From the NCBI RefSeq assembly GCF_000422645.1, contig NZ_AUGL01000002.1, positions 1 to 64,000 of the forward strand: a stretch of 64,000 nt of DNA, read 5' to 3'. Positions 54,199 through 63,311 of the stretch are shown one piece after another (the stretch's first letter is position 1; each line of letters opens with the position of its first letter). Below the pieces are notes generated by a model. It had not been told where the DNA came from, made no database searches, and saw only the letters and a program-made list of their open reading frames with translations. The translations under genes were made by a program, and so were the position numbers. The DNA is from Ferrimonas futtsuensis DSM 18154 (GTDB lineage: Bacteria; Pseudomonadota; Gammaproteobacteria; Enterobacterales; Shewanellaceae).

Positions 54199-54939
54199 TC
54201 AACCTATGGTGCGCTTCAGCTGCTCCAACAGGGCAGGCTGGGAGGTGCTGTCGTCCCAGCTCAGGCTCTTGTAGCTGTCACCGCGGAAGGCCCTGTCCAC
54301 CTCAATCAGGGCGTTCATGCGACTGCCCTGGGGGACGAAGGACACCTCCACTTCCCGCACGCCGAACAGGTTCATGCCGCCGGGAACAAACTCCAGTTCC
54401 TGGTAGGCGCCGCTCTGGGAGCTGAAGCCGGCACCGTTGAGGTGACCACGTTCCACGTCCGCCTTATGCAGCTGATAGCCCGCCTGCTCCATGGCGGCCA
54501 GCAGGGTGTCCATCGCCGGGGAGGGGGCGACGGCCAGCATGTCCCGGTCGGTGGGGTCGATGGCCAGGTCCACCTCGAGGCCGGTCTGCAGCCACACCTT
54601 GCTCTGATTGCGGCGGCCGCCCACTGTGGTGATGGGGGTTTCCGGGTGAAGCACGCCCTCGAACGGCAGTTCATAGGTCTGGCCCGCTTCGATGGTCATC
54701 TTTTCACTCAGGCGCCAGTTCTCCAGGGCCACGTGCTGGTAGACGGTGGAGTCGTCCACCTCGGCCTTGGCTTCGGTCACCAGGGTCAGAGACAGGCCGG
54801 AGATCTCCTGGTCGACGTCGCCCCCCTTGATCACTATGGTGGCGGAGAACGGGTGGCCGGGCATCATCACATCCTGATGCAGCTGGGTGTCCACCTTGGC
54901 GGCGCCGATACCCACGGACGCCAGCAGTTTCTTAAACAT
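54199..54939 (-). CDS. Spo0M-family (sporulation control-like) protein
   Basis: A 246-residue protein beginning MFKKLLASVGIGAAKVDTQLHQ, followed by an arrestin-like beta-sandwich (GHPFSATIVIKGGDVDQEIS near 28; HPETPITTVGGRRNQSKVWLQTGLEVD near 96) and VPGGMNLFGVREVEVSF near 185. This is the Spo0M pattern. The family is named after a Bacillus sporulation gene, but it is widespread in non-spore-formers, where its role is not established. It starts just after the M28 peptidase gene on the same strand (41-base gap), so the two may be co-transcribed. Confidence 0.85.
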   Translation of the reverse strand: MFKKLLASVGIGAAKVDTQLHQDVMMPGHPFSATIVIKGGDVDQEISGLSLTLVTEAKAEVDDSTVYQHVALENWRLSEKMTIEAGQTYELPFEGVLHPETPITTVGGRRNQSKVWLQTGLEVDLAIDPTDRDMLAVAPSPAMDTLLAAMEQAGYQLHKADVERGHLNGAGFSSQSGAYQELEFVPGGMNLFGVREVEVSFVPQGSRMNALIEVDRAFRGDSYKSLSWDDSTSQPALLEQLKRTIG

Positions 54940-54980
54940 GGTTCTTCCTCATTGTCAGCCGCCGTCGTTGGCGGCCCTGT

Positions 54981-56567
54981 TTAACTGGCCGGGCGCAGAG
55001 AGTGGAACTCGCTGCCCTGGTTGAATCCGGGCCAATGGTCGCTGTTGGCCAGTGCGCTGCCGGCCCGGTAGAACACCTCGATATCCTCCAGGGCACCGGA
55101 GAGGTTCCAGTGCTCCCGGTAGATGTCACAGGCGTTGTGATAGCACCCCTTCATCTCCGTGCGCATTTCGGTTCGGTACTGAGCCAGGGCATCACTCTTG
55201 GGGGTGGCGCCGCCTCCGGCAAACACCGCAGGTACCCCCTCCTTCACAAAGGAGAAGTGGTCCGAGCGGAAAAATCCCCCGGCTTCAGGGGAGCGCTCCG
55301 GCGCCAGCACACGCTGTTGACCGGCCGCCGCTGTGCCAAGGTAATCATCCAGCTGGGATTGCCCCAGGCCAACGACGGTGAACTCTTTCACTGCCCCATA
55401 GACGTTGGTGGAGTCCAGGTTGAACACCCCGGCGGTTTTCTTCAGAGATTCGGTGGGGTTGGCCACGTAGTAGCGGGAGCCGAGCAGTCCCTGCTCCTCT
55501 CCGGTGACGGCGATAAACTGCACGGAACGCTGTGGTGGCCTGGGGGCCATGGCAAACTGGCGGGCGATCTCCAGGATACCGGCTACGCCAGTGGCGTTGT
55601 CCAGGGCCCCGTTGTAGATGGTCTCTCCGTCGCTGCCAAGGTGATCCCAGTGGGCGGTGTAGCTTACCACCTCATCGGGACGCTCGCTGCCGGTGAGCTT
55701 GGCCACCACGTTGTGGCTGGTGGCGTACTCCACGGTCTGATTCAGCCTGGCGTCGGCGCGGGCATTCAGGGAGAGGTTTCCCGGCGTCCGGGCCGCCCGG
55801 GCCGTCAGAGCGTCCAGGTTCTTACCTTCAGCCGCCAGTAGCCTGTCTGCCACTTCCTTCTGAATCCATCCCTCCATCATCGGGTGGGGGTCGGTGCTGC
55901 CGGCCAGATCCAGTTGCGGACCGGTCCAGCTGTTGGCGACCACGGACCAGGGGTAGGAGGCGGGTTCGGTATCGTGAATAATCAGGGCCGCGGCGGCGCC
56001 CTTGCGGCCTGCTTCGGCGAACTTGTAATCCCAGCGGCCATAGTAGGTCATGGTGTTGCCCTTGAAATGGATGGGGTCGCCTGTGGCAAAACCCGGGTCG
56101 TTCACCAGAATCAGCACGGTCTTGCCGGTGACATCCAGCCCCTGATAGTCATTCCAGCCATACTCGGGAGCATCGATGCCGTAGCCGACAAACACGATGT
56201 CGCTGTTGGACAGGGTCTGGCTGGGGGTGTCATGGAAGCTGTTGAGCACCGCCTGGTCCGGCAGGGAGAGCGACTGGCCCCCCAGGCTCAGCTCGGTGCC
56301 GGGCTTTGTGGTGTAGGTGACCATGGGCACCGGCTGCAGGTAGGAGTCGCCGTTGCCCGGTTCCAGGCCCATGGCACGAAACTGTTTCTCCAGGAAGGCC
56401 AGGGTCAGGGTCTCCCCCTCTGTGGTGGGCTGGCGGCCCTGATAGCGGTCTGAGGCCAGCTCCTTGATGTCGGCGCGGAACCTGGATTCGTCGATGCCCG
56501 TCTGCTGGGGCGGGATCTGGCTGCAGGCGCCAAGCAGCAGGGCTGACGCCAGTAGGGTTAATCTCAT
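54981..56567 (-). CDS. M28-family metallopeptidase lipoprotein
   Basis: A 528-residue peptidase with lipoprotein signal MRLTLLASALLLGACSQ (Cys15). A PA-type insert (about 130-250) interrupts the peptidase fold. The zinc-binding residues appear in SYTAHWDHLG near 304, NGALDNATGVAGILE near 321, VTGEEQGLLGSRYY near 355 (the catalytic Glu pair), and VFNLDSTNVYG near 384. A late SDHFSFVKEGVPAVFAGG near 427 supplies the final His. The set is complete for a di-zinc aminopeptidase facing the periplasm or outside. Substrate is unknown. Confidence 0.9.
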   Translation of the reverse strand: MRLTLLASALLLGACSQIPPQQTGIDESRFRADIKELASDRYQGRQPTTEGETLTLAFLEKQFRAMGLEPGNGDSYLQPVPMVTYTTKPGTELSLGGQSLSLPDQAVLNSFHDTPSQTLSNSDIVFVGYGIDAPEYGWNDYQGLDVTGKTVLILVNDPGFATGDPIHFKGNTMTYYGRWDYKFAEAGRKGAAAALIIHDTEPASYPWSVVANSWTGPQLDLAGSTDPHPMMEGWIQKEVADRLLAAEGKNLDALTARAARTPGNLSLNARADARLNQTVEYATSHNVVAKLTGSERPDEVVSYTAHWDHLGSDGETIYNGALDNATGVAGILEIARQFAMAPRPPQRSVQFIAVTGEEQGLLGSRYYVANPTESLKKTAGVFNLDSTNVYGAVKEFTVVGLGQSQLDDYLGTAAAGQQRVLAPERSPEAGGFFRSDHFSFVKEGVPAVFAGGGATPKSDALAQYRTEMRTEMKGCYHNACDIYREHWNLSGALEDIEVFYRAGSALANSDHWPGFNQGSEFHSLRPAS

Positions 56568-56702
56568 TTCCTTCTTCCCTTATCATTATTCATGGACTGA
56601 ATCTGCCGTTCAGTTGGTCCGAGCCTATCATCGCCTCAGTTGTCTGTACCGACAAGGGTGATTTGTAAGGAATTCTGTATGGCGAGCCGACGGTTTATCC
56701 GA

Positions 56703-56730
56703 TAAAAAAGGCGGCCACCTGGCCGCCTCT
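56703..56730 (-). terminator. Terminator after the nagD-like gene
   Basis: AAAAAAGGCGGCCA-CC-TGGCCGCCTCTTC: the A-run on the left becomes the T-tract for the minus-strand gene. Confidence 0.8.
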
Positions 56731-56750
56731 TCGGGATACTGCCTACTGGC

Positions 56751-57509
56751 TCACACCACATCAATCTCGGCGACGCAGGGAAAGATGTGGGTGGGTCTGA
56801 AGGGGTGGGTGTCCAGCTCCTCGATGCCGGTGACACCGGAGAGCACCAGGATGCTCTCCAGCCCCGCCTGAACCCCGGCTTTAATGTCGGTGTTCATGTT
56901 GTCACCCACAATCACCGTATCGCCGGAGTGGCTGCCCAGGTGGTCCAGGGCACTGCGGACGATCCAGGAGGAGGGCTTGCCCACATAGAAGGGGGTCTTA
57001 CCGGTGATCCTTTCGATGGGCGCGCACAGGGCGGAGCAGGCCGGACTGAATGAGGGGCCATGGGTGTCCGGGTTGGTGGCAATAAAGCGGGCACCGTTGG
57101 CCACAAAGTTGGCGGCCCGGTGGATCATGTCCCAGTTAAAGGAGCGGGTTTCACCCACCACCACAAAATCGGGATCGATGTCGGTGATGGTGAAGCCCGC
57201 CTGGTACAGCTCGTGGGTCAGTGCCCCCTCACCGATGACATAGGCCTTGTTGCCGCTCTGGTGTCTGAGGAAATGGGCGGTGGCCATGGCGGAGGTGTAG
57301 AACGCAGAGTCCGGCAGGTGAATGCCTGAATTTCCCAGGCGGTTGGCCAGGTCCTTGGCGGTCTGGGCCGGATTGTTGGTGAGCAGCACCAGCGGATTCC
57401 CCTGCTCCTGAAGCCGCTTGATGAAGCGGTCGGCGCCGGGGATCAGCTGGTTGTCGTGCATCAGCACGCCGTCGATGTCACAGATAACGCTCTTTAACTC
57501 AGTCGCCAT
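56751..57509 (-). CDS. nagD: NagD-like HAD phosphatase (nucleotide phosphatase)
   Basis: A 252-residue HAD-superfamily phosphatase. Motif I is CDIDGVLMHDN near residue 10 (nucleophile Asp in DID), motif II VLLTNNPAQT near 40, and motifs III/IV GKPSSWIVRSAL near 175 and GDNMNTDIKAG near 203. The cap type is that of NagD, which hydrolyses nucleoside monophosphates. The ATG at 57509 is chosen since the protein then begins MATELKSVICDIDG; an earlier start at 57572 would overlap purN's end. It lies 7 bases after purN, so it joins the purMN operon. Confidence 0.85.
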   Translation of the reverse strand: MATELKSVICDIDGVLMHDNQLIPGADRFIKRLQEQGNPLVLLTNNPAQTAKDLANRLGNSGIHLPDSAFYTSAMATAHFLRHQSGNKAYVIGEGALTHELYQAGFTITDIDPDFVVVGETRSFNWDMIHRAANFVANGARFIATNPDTHGPSFSPACSALCAPIERITGKTPFYVGKPSSWIVRSALDHLGSHSGDTVIVGDNMNTDIKAGVQAGLESILVLSGVTGIEELDTHPFRPTHIFPCVAEIDVV

Positions 57510-57516
57510 GTATGGC

Positions 57517-58167
57517 TCACTCCTCGCTGGCGTACCCCTGTTCGGGTAACAGATGACCATCCAGAAGGGCACCCTGGTCGTTCATGGCCAGGCGCCCCTC
57601 ACAAAACCACTTGACCACCAATGGATAGATGCGGTGCTCCTGGGTATGCACCCGTTGAGTCAGCGCCTCTATGGTGTCCTCTTCAAACACCGGCACCTTG
57701 GCCTGCAGGATCACCGGTCCTCCGTCGAGCTCTTCGGTGACGAAGTGGACCGAGCAGCCGTGCTCGCTGTCCCCGGCGTCCAGGGCCCGCTGGTGGGTGT
57801 TGAGGCCTGTGTACTTGGGCAGCAGGGAGGGGTGGATGTTGAGCATCTTCCCTGCAAACTTCTGCACCAGGCCGGGGCTCAGAATTCGCATAAAGCCTGC
57901 CAGTACCACCAGGTCCGCATTGAGGGCATCCAGTTTGGCGGCCAGGCGGGCGTCGTAGGCCTCACGGCTCTCCCCCTTTTCCGCGGCCAGGGTGATCCCT
58001 TCGATGCCGGCATTGGCGGCGCGGGTCAGGCCATAGGCCTCGCCCTTGTTGCTGATGACGCCGACGATCTGGCCCGGGACCAGACCTTCGGCGCAGGCAT
58101 CGATGATCGCCTGGAGGTTGCTGCCGCTGCCGGAGATGACAACGGCGATTCGGGTCTGCTGTGCCAT
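57517..58167 (-). CDS. purN: Phosphoribosylglycinamide formyltransferase
   Basis: A 216-residue enzyme that formylates GAR in purine synthesis using 10-formyl-THF. VVISGSGSNLQAII near 9, VLAGFMRILSPGLVQKFAGKMLNIHPSLLPKYTG (about 90-120) with the catalytic Asn/His, and GCSVHFVTEELDGGPVILQ near 137 are intact. It follows purM by one base. Confidence 0.95.
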   Translation of the reverse strand: MAQQTRIAVVISGSGSNLQAIIDACAEGLVPGQIVGVISNKGEAYGLTRAANAGIEGITLAAEKGESREAYDARLAAKLDALNADLVVLAGFMRILSPGLVQKFAGKMLNIHPSLLPKYTGLNTHQRALDAGDSEHGCSVHFVTEELDGGPVILQAKVPVFEEDTIEALTQRVHTQEHRIYPLVVKWFCEGRLAMNDQGALLDGHLLPEQGYASEE

Positions 58168-58168
58168 C

Positions 58169-59206
58169 TTAAGCGATCACCACCTGGGGTTGGTCGCCGG
58201 TGCGGGCTTCGATGTTGCCCAGCAGCCAGGCGCTTTCCCCTTCGCTGTTCAACAGGGCCACGGCGGCCTCGGCTTCGGACTGAGGCAGGGCGATCACCAG
58301 ACCGACGCCACAGTTGAAGGTGCGGTACATCTCGTGCTGGTCGATGTTGCCTACCTGTTGCAGCCAGTTGAACACTTCGGGCCACTGCCAGGAGTTGCCA
58401 TCGATCACCGCCTGGGCATCGTCAGGCAGGACTCGGGGGATATTCTCCCAGAAGCCGCCACCGGTAATGTGGGAGATGGCGTGGACCTTATGCTGCTCCA
58501 GCAGTTTCAGTACTGGCTTGACGTAGATGCGGGTCGGGGCCAGCAGGGTCTGGATCAGCGGCTGACCATTGATGGTCTGCTCTTCGGGGCTTTCCACCCG
58601 CTCCAGCACCTTGCGGATCAGCGAGTAGCCGTTGGAGTGAGGACCACTGGAACCCAGGGCGATCAGGGCATCACCCGGGGCCACCAGGCTGCCGTCGATG
58701 ACGTCGGACTCTTCGACCACGCCGACGCAGAAGCCAGCCAGGTCGTAATCTTCCCCTTCGTACATGCCGGGCATCTCGGCGGTCTCACCGCCGATGAGGG
58801 CGCAGCCAGCCTGCTCACAACCATCGGCGATGCCGGACACCACCTGGGTGGCGGTGTCCACGGAGAGCTTGCCGGTGGCGTAGTAATCCAGGAAGAACAG
58901 TGGTTCGGCACCCTGGACAATCAGATCGTTGACGCACATCGCCACCAGATCCACACCAACGGTGCCATGACCGTTGTAGTCCATGGCCAGGCGAAGTTTG
59001 GTGCCGACACCGTCGGTGCCGGAGACCAGCAGGGGCTTCTTATACTTCTCGGGCAGAGCGCACAGGGCGCCAAAGCCGCCCAGGCCGCCGCGCACTTCCG
59101 GGCGATGGGTACGCTTTACCGCAGACTTGATGTTGTCTACCAGGGCGTTACCGGCATCGATGTCGACACCGGCGTCTTTGTAGCTGAGGGAATCGGCTTT
59201 GTTCAC
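58169..59206 (-). CDS. purM: Phosphoribosylformylglycinamidine cyclo-ligase
   Basis: A 345-residue AIR synthetase. I start at the GTG at 59206, which gives [20 protein letters not shown], matching known PurM N-termini, with GAGG upstream. A longer frame from 59275 adds 23 unrelated residues. [12 protein letters not shown] near 46, [15 protein letters not shown] near 63, and [13 protein letters not shown] near 250 are conserved. It is the first gene of purM-purN-nagD and is divergent from upp. I saw no convincing PurR box in the intergenic region. Confidence 0.95.
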   Translation of the reverse strand: MNKADSLSYKDAGVDIDAGNALVDNIKSAVKRTHRPEVRGGLGGFGALCALPEKYKKPLLVSGTDGVGTKLRLAMDYNGHGTVGVDLVAMCVNDLIVQGAEPLFFLDYYATGKLSVDTATQVVSGIADGCEQAGCALIGGETAEMPGMYEGEDYDLAGFCVGVVEESDVIDGSLVAPGDALIALGSSGPHSNGYSLIRKVLERVESPEEQTINGQPLIQTLLAPTRIYVKPVLKLLEQHKVHAISHITGGGFWENIPRVLPDDAQAVIDGNSWQWPEVFNWLQQVGNIDQHEMYRTFNCGVGLVIALPQSEAEAAVALLNSEGESAWLLGNIEARTGDQPQVVIA

Positions 59207-59466
59207 AGAGGCCTCGTTGTTTTTGTAGGGATTTTTATAGTGTTGATGTTCTGGCGCGCATTTTACCAGTTGCACACTGTGTGCCCAAGTTTTTCTCTGT
59301 GATGGGGGTTCATGGGGCGTAAACCGGTTGAAAACTCTTCACTTGAGCCCTTGTGCTGTGATCTGTCTCCCGTCATGGTGTGGCTGGCAGCACACTCTCT
59401 TCCCAAGTGTGGGGATTCACGCTATGATTCCGCTGTTTACCTGTAGCCTACCATTCGGAGAATAAG

Positions 59467-60093
59467 ATGAAAGTCACTGAGGTCAAGCACCCGCTGATTC
59501 AACATAAACTGGGCTTGATGCGTGAAGCTGATGTCAGCACTAAGCGCTTCCGTGAGCTGGCGAAAGAGGTTGCCGCTCTGCTGACCTATGAAGCGACCTC
59601 CGATTTTGAGACCGAGTCTGTGGAGATCGATGGCTGGAACGGTCCTATCACCGTTAACCAGATTAAGGGTAAGAAAGTGACCGTGGTGCCTATCCTGCGT
59701 GCAGGCCTGGGCATGATGGATGGTGTTCTGGAGCACATCCCCGCCGCCAAGGTGTCCGTTGTGGGCATCTACCGTGATGAAGAGACCCTGGAGCCAGTAC
59801 CTTACTTTGAGAAGCTGGTGTCCAACATTGATGAGCGTATCGCCCTGGTGGTGGATCCGATGCTGGCCACCGGTGGTTCCATGATCTCTACCCTGGATCT
59901 GCTGAAGAAGCGCGGCTGTACCAGCATCAAGGTTCTGGTTCTGGTTGCGGCTCCCGAGGGCCTGAAGGCGCTGGAGGAGGCTCACCCAGATATCGAACTG
60001 TTCACCGCTTCCGTGGATGAGTGCCTCAACGACAAGGGCTACATTCTCCCGGGATTGGGTGATGCCGGGGACAAGATCTTCGGAACCAAGTGA
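59467..60093 (+). CDS. upp: Uracil phosphoribosyltransferase
   Basis: A 208-residue pyrimidine-salvage enzyme making UMP from uracil and [24 protein letters not shown] opens it, followed by [16 protein letters not shown] near 77, [18 protein letters not shown] (PRPP loop, about 130-147) and [22 protein letters not shown] at the end. It is followed by the uracil permease gene after a terminator hairpin. Confidence 0.96.
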   Translation: MKVTEVKHPLIQHKLGLMREADVSTKRFRELAKEVAALLTYEATSDFETESVEIDGWNGPITVNQIKGKKVTVVPILRAGLGMMDGVLEHIPAAKVSVVGIYRDEETLEPVPYFEKLVSNIDERIALVVDPMLATGGSMISTLDLLKKRGCTSIKVLVLVAAPEGLKALEEAHPDIELFTASVDECLNDKGYILPGLGDAGDKIFGTK

Positions 60094-60100
60094 TTTCAGA

Positions 60101-60127
60101 GACGGCGCCATCGGCGCCGTTTTTTTG
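60101..60127 (+). terminator. Terminator between upp and uraA
   Basis: GACGGCGCC-AT-GGCGCCGT with a long T tract (TTTTTTTG). Confidence 0.85.
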
Positions 60128-60227
60128 AATCCCGTGAAAGCCGGGCGGGGCCGTGCCCCAGCTTTCGACCCTACATCGGCGCCCAGATGCCGATTACATA
60201 ATTACGATAAATAACAACGAGGTTAAC

Positions 60228-61490
60228 ATGCAGCAGCAAGCTGTTACCGCCGGGGCTGCGCCTGTCCCGGCTACCTGGCGGCAGGTGGTCGCCGGTACCC
60301 AGATGCTTTTCGTGGCTTTCGGTGCCCTGGTTCTGGTTCCCCTCCTTACCGGTCTGAATGTCAACGTTGCCCTGTTCACCGCCGGTGTCGGCACCCTGCT
60401 GTTCCAGCTGGTGACCAAGCGTTCGGTTCCCGTATTCCTGGCCTCCTCCTTTGCCTTCATTGCCCCTATCTCCTATGGCGTGGCCCAGTGGGGCGTCTCC
60501 GCCACCATGGGCGGCCTGATGGCGGCTGGCGTGGTGTATGTGGTGCTGTCTCAGGTGGCCCGTGCCGGTGGCATGGAAGCGATCAACAAGTTGCTGCCGC
60601 CCGTGGTAGTGGGTCCGGTGATCATGGTGATTGGTCTGACTCTGGCCCCTGTGGCGGTGAACATGGCCCTGGGGATGCAAGGGGACAATCAGGCTTATGA
60701 GACCGGGCTGGCTCTGTCCATCGCCCTGCCCACCCTGATTACCGCCCTGGTGGTCGCGGTGATGGGTAAGGGGATGCTGCGTCTGCTGCCGATTCTGTCT
60801 GCGGTGGTGGTGGGCTACAGCCTCTCCTGGTTTGCCGGCATCATCGACTTCAGCGGCGTGGCCGCTGCCCCCTGGTTTGCCATTCCGGATTTCACTGCGC
60901 CGAGCTTCCACTGGGAGGCGATTCTGTTCCTGATCCCCGTGGCCATTGCCCCGGCGGTGGAGCACATCGGTGACATGCTGGCCATCAGCAATGTGACTGG
61001 CAAAAACTACGTGAAGAAGCCCGGCCTGCACCGTACCCTGCTGGGTGATGGTGTGGCGACCATGGCTGCTGCTAGCCTGGGCGGACCACCAAACACCACC
61101 TACTCTGAGGTGACCGGTGCGGTGATGCTGACTCGCAACTACGATCCCAAGGTGATGACCTGGGCGGCGGTGAGCGCCATCCTGTTGGCCATGGTGGGTA
61201 AGTTCGGTGCCATCCTGGCCACGGTGCCCACCGTGGTGATGGGCGGCATCATGATCCTGCTGTTCGGCTCCATTGCCGCAGTGGGCATGAGCTCCATGAT
61301 CAACAACAAGGTGGACGTGTCCGAGCCCCGCAATCTGGTGATTGTGGCGGTGACCCTGGTGTTCGGCATCGGTGGCATGACCATCAAGATGGGCGAGTTT
61401 ACCCTGCAGGGCATCGCCCTGTGTGCGGTGGTGGCCATCCTGCTGAACCTGGTGCTGCCCAAAAACTTCGGTCACGAAGACGAGGCCTGA
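60228..61490 (+). CDS. uraA: Uracil permease (NCS2 family)
   Basis: A 420-residue inner-membrane uracil:proton symporter with about 14 helices. VVAGTQMLFVAFGALVLVPLL near 20, SFAFIAPISYGVAQWGVSA near 74, and the signature helix segment LIPVAIAPAVEHIGDMLAISN near 240, with Glu contacting the base, are present. GDGVATMAAASLGGPPNTTYSE near 275 completes the second half-site. The ATG at 60228 has CGAGG upstream. It lies 134 bases after upp, sharing its pathway. Confidence 0.93.
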   Translation: MQQQAVTAGAAPVPATWRQVVAGTQMLFVAFGALVLVPLLTGLNVNVALFTAGVGTLLFQLVTKRSVPVFLASSFAFIAPISYGVAQWGVSATMGGLMAAGVVYVVLSQVARAGGMEAINKLLPPVVVGPVIMVIGLTLAPVAVNMALGMQGDNQAYETGLALSIALPTLITALVVAVMGKGMLRLLPILSAVVVGYSLSWFAGIIDFSGVAAAPWFAIPDFTAPSFHWEAILFLIPVAIAPAVEHIGDMLAISNVTGKNYVKKPGLHRTLLGDGVATMAAASLGGPPNTTYSEVTGAVMLTRNYDPKVMTWAAVSAILLAMVGKFGAILATVPTVVMGGIMILLFGSIAAVGMSSMINNKVDVSEPRNLVIVAVTLVFGIGGMTIKMGEFTLQGIALCAVVAILLNLVLPKNFGHEDEA

Positions 61491-61510
61491 TAGCCGGCTC
61501 ATCTGACGAA

Positions 61511-61540
61511 CAAGAGGACTCATTGAGTCCTCTTTTTTTT
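61511..61540. terminator. Terminator after uraA
   Basis: AAGAGGACTC-ATT-GAGTCCTCTTTTTTTT lies at convergent gene ends; its T-tract serves the plus strand. Confidence 0.85.
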
Positions 61541-61988
61541 ATCCGGCCTTGCCTTCGGCCTCATTCTTCCTGGCATCGGCCAGTTTGGTGTTGGCCTGAT
61601 TGAGCTCGGCGGTGATGTTCATGATCTCATTGCGCTTGGCGTCCAGCAGTTTCTGCTTGGCCTCGGGGTCCATCTCCTTGCCCTTGATCTCCTGCAACTG
61701 CTCCTTGGCCTGCTCCAAACGCTCCTTGATCAGCTTGATGGCCTGTTTGATTCGCTCGATGGCGGGGGATTCCTTCTTCTCCGCCTCCTTGCTCTCTCCC
61801 GTGGTGGCCTGCTCGCCAGCCAGTTTTTGCCTGGCCTCCTGGGAGATGTTGACGGTGATGCGGTTCTCTTTCGGGCTGGAGACGTTGTCCTTGGGAGCGG
61901 TGGTGCCGGCGTCGGTGGCGGGCAGGACTTCCCGGCCCTGGGAGGTGGCCAGGGTGATGTTGCTGCCCTGATGTTGAGAGATCTGCAT
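61539..61988 (-). CDS. Small coiled-coil protein of unknown function
   Basis: A 149-residue hydrophilic protein, chosen to start at the ATG at 61988 because AGGAG lies just upstream; the longer frame from 62033 has no site. Residues 1-65 are low in structure (MQISQHQGSNITLATSQGRE). Residues 66-140 form one long charged helix rich in Glu, Lys and Gln (IKERLEQAKEQLQEIKGKEM) likely to coil. I do not recognise a family with confidence; FlxA-like proteins have a similar layout. It is 1.3 kb from a flagellin gene and convergent with uraA. Confidence 0.65.
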   Translation of the reverse strand: MQISQHQGSNITLATSQGREVLPATDAGTTAPKDNVSSPKENRITVNISQEARQKLAGEQATTGESKEAEKKESPAIERIKQAIKLIKERLEQAKEQLQEIKGKEMDPEAKQKLLDAKRNEIMNITAELNQANTKLADARKNEAEGKAG

Positions 61989-62110
61989 GGAGAGCTCCTG
62001 TTGGCGGTCTGATAGTGGGTGTATCGGCAGCATATAGAATCACTTGAGAGTGATTCCGGGAGATAACGCAAATAAATCAGTAAGTAAAAGTAAGCATTCT
62101 TAGGGGGGAG

Positions 62111-62140
62111 GGGCCCCGACCAGGGAAAGAGTCGGGGCGT
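62111..62140 (-). terminator. GC-rich hairpin after the Crp-like gene
   Basis: GCCCCGAC at 62113-62120 pairs with GTCGGGGC at 62131-62138, just beyond the stop codon of the minus-strand gene. No T-tract follows on the minus strand. Confidence 0.55.
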
Positions 62141-62147
62141 CGCAGGG

Positions 62148-62885
62148 TTAATTGGGGCACTTCAAATATTGAATGTAGTAATTGAGATGGCGGATATCCA
62201 CCAGGGAGACCAGGGCGTCCAGATCCTCGATGGCTAAAGTCCCGTATCTCTTTCTAATCATCTCCTGGCCAATCAACTCTTTTATGACCGAGATGCAATA
62301 TTGTTTGGTGACACCGGAAAAACTGGCGATGTCGTCATATTTTAACGGCGCACTGCGAAATTCAATTTCGTGGCCATAAAGAAAGATGATCACCAGGCAC
62401 ATAATAATGTGCTGCTTTTTATCCAGCAGGCTGCTCATCACCGACCAGTCGCGGGTGGCGGCGTTGCTGATCTCGTAACGCCGCAGGCAGAACTCAAACA
62501 GGGCTTCTGACTTGCTGGCCAGTTTGTGCAGACAGTTTCCTGGAACGGCTCTGATCACCGTGGAGTCCAGGGCCACATAGCTTTTGTTGAGCCAGGGGTT
62601 GTTGCCGTTGGGAGCATGACTGGTGAGCAGGGTCTTGGGCAGCCAGATGCCCGTCACTTTGCTCAATTCAGCCGGATAGTCCACCACCTCTTTGAGCACC
62701 CCTCTCTCTACGTAATTGAGGGCCGCCTCCTGAAAGCTGGGCAGGAAGCAGTCTCCTTTTCTTAGCTCTATTAAACCGCTGTGATTCAGGATTTCGGACG
62801 CGAGGAGGGAGTCGAGGCCGTTTCTTATCAGGAGATCCGTCAGGGAGTCCGGCGGTGGGGACCACGAAAAGCTGGGGTTCTTCAT
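62148..62885 (-). CDS. Crp/Fnr-type transcriptional regulator, divergent
   Basis: A 245-residue protein with the size and order of Crp-family regulators. An N-terminal beta-roll-like region (LIELRKGDCFLPSFQEAALNYVERG near 38) lacks the standard cAMP-binding PGE..GE motif. A dimer helix (SNAATRDWSVMSSLLDKKQHI near 138) and a C-terminal winged helix (YDDIASFSGVTKQYCISVIKEL near 182; IRKRYGTLAIEDLDALV near 208) follow. It has no Fnr-like Cys cluster, so its ligand is unknown. The ATG at 62885 is tentative; a TTG at 62921 is also in frame. It faces away from the flagellin gene across 426 bases. Confidence 0.7.
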   Translation of the reverse strand: MKNPSFSWSPPPDSLTDLLIRNGLDSLLASEILNHSGLIELRKGDCFLPSFQEAALNYVERGVLKEVVDYPAELSKVTGIWLPKTLLTSHAPNGNNPWLNKSYVALDSTVIRAVPGNCLHKLASKSEALFEFCLRRYEISNAATRDWSVMSSLLDKKQHIIMCLVIIFLYGHEIEFRSAPLKYDDIASFSGVTKQYCISVIKELIGQEMIRKRYGTLAIEDLDALVSLVDIRHLNYYIQYLKCPN

Positions 62886-63158
62886 CGATGTTGTCTGCTC
62901 AACCTTGATTATTTTCTGCAACCCCAGGGCGCTACAACCGGGTCACAATGTCAATTATTGTCGTCAAAGTCTTCACGTGAAGTGTCGTGGGAATCGAAAG
63001 GATCCCATCGAAGCCACTCTTTTTGAGGCTTTCTTAAACAGAGTGGAACCTTAAAGGGACGTGGGTAAAAAAAATGTAAACGTTCACTTCGTGGCGGGTG
63101 GTCAATAAGTACTTCTACCATGGTCCGAAATCGAGGGTATCACATCCGCTCGTGTTTG

Positions 63159-63180
63159 AATGGTAAACGGGTTTACCATT
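63159..63180. promoter_or_regulatory. Perfect 22-bp palindrome, candidate operator
   Basis: AATGGTAAAC-GG-GTTTACCATT is a perfect 10-bp inverted repeat with a 2-bp centre, between the divergent Crp-like and flagellin genes, about 66 bases upstream of the sigma-28 promoter. It could be the binding site of the Crp-like protein or another dimeric regulator. The rest of 62886-63245 shows no gene. Confidence 0.65.
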
Positions 63181-63245
63181 TGCGGCATATTCAGCCAATT
63201 TATTTTAAGTTTGTTACATCGCGCTCAAAAGTGTCAGTTTGTGTA

Positions 63246-63272
63246 TAAAGTCACTATTGAGTGCGCCGATAC
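63246..63272 (+). promoter_or_regulatory. Sigma-28 (FliA) promoter of the flagellin gene
   Basis: TAAAGTCA at 63246-63253 and GCCGATAC at 63265-63272 with 11 bases between match the sigma-28 consensus (TAAAGTTT, N11, GCCGATAA). The start codon lies 40 bases further on. Confidence 0.88.
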
Positions 63273-63311
63273 CCAAGACAAGTTCGAGTACAAACTTGGT
63301 AAGGGGGTGTC

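Noticed and set aside
59300-59340. PurR box between purM and upp
   Set aside because: GCGTAAACCGGTTGAAAA is reminiscent, but the core is two bases too long and several positions do not fit.
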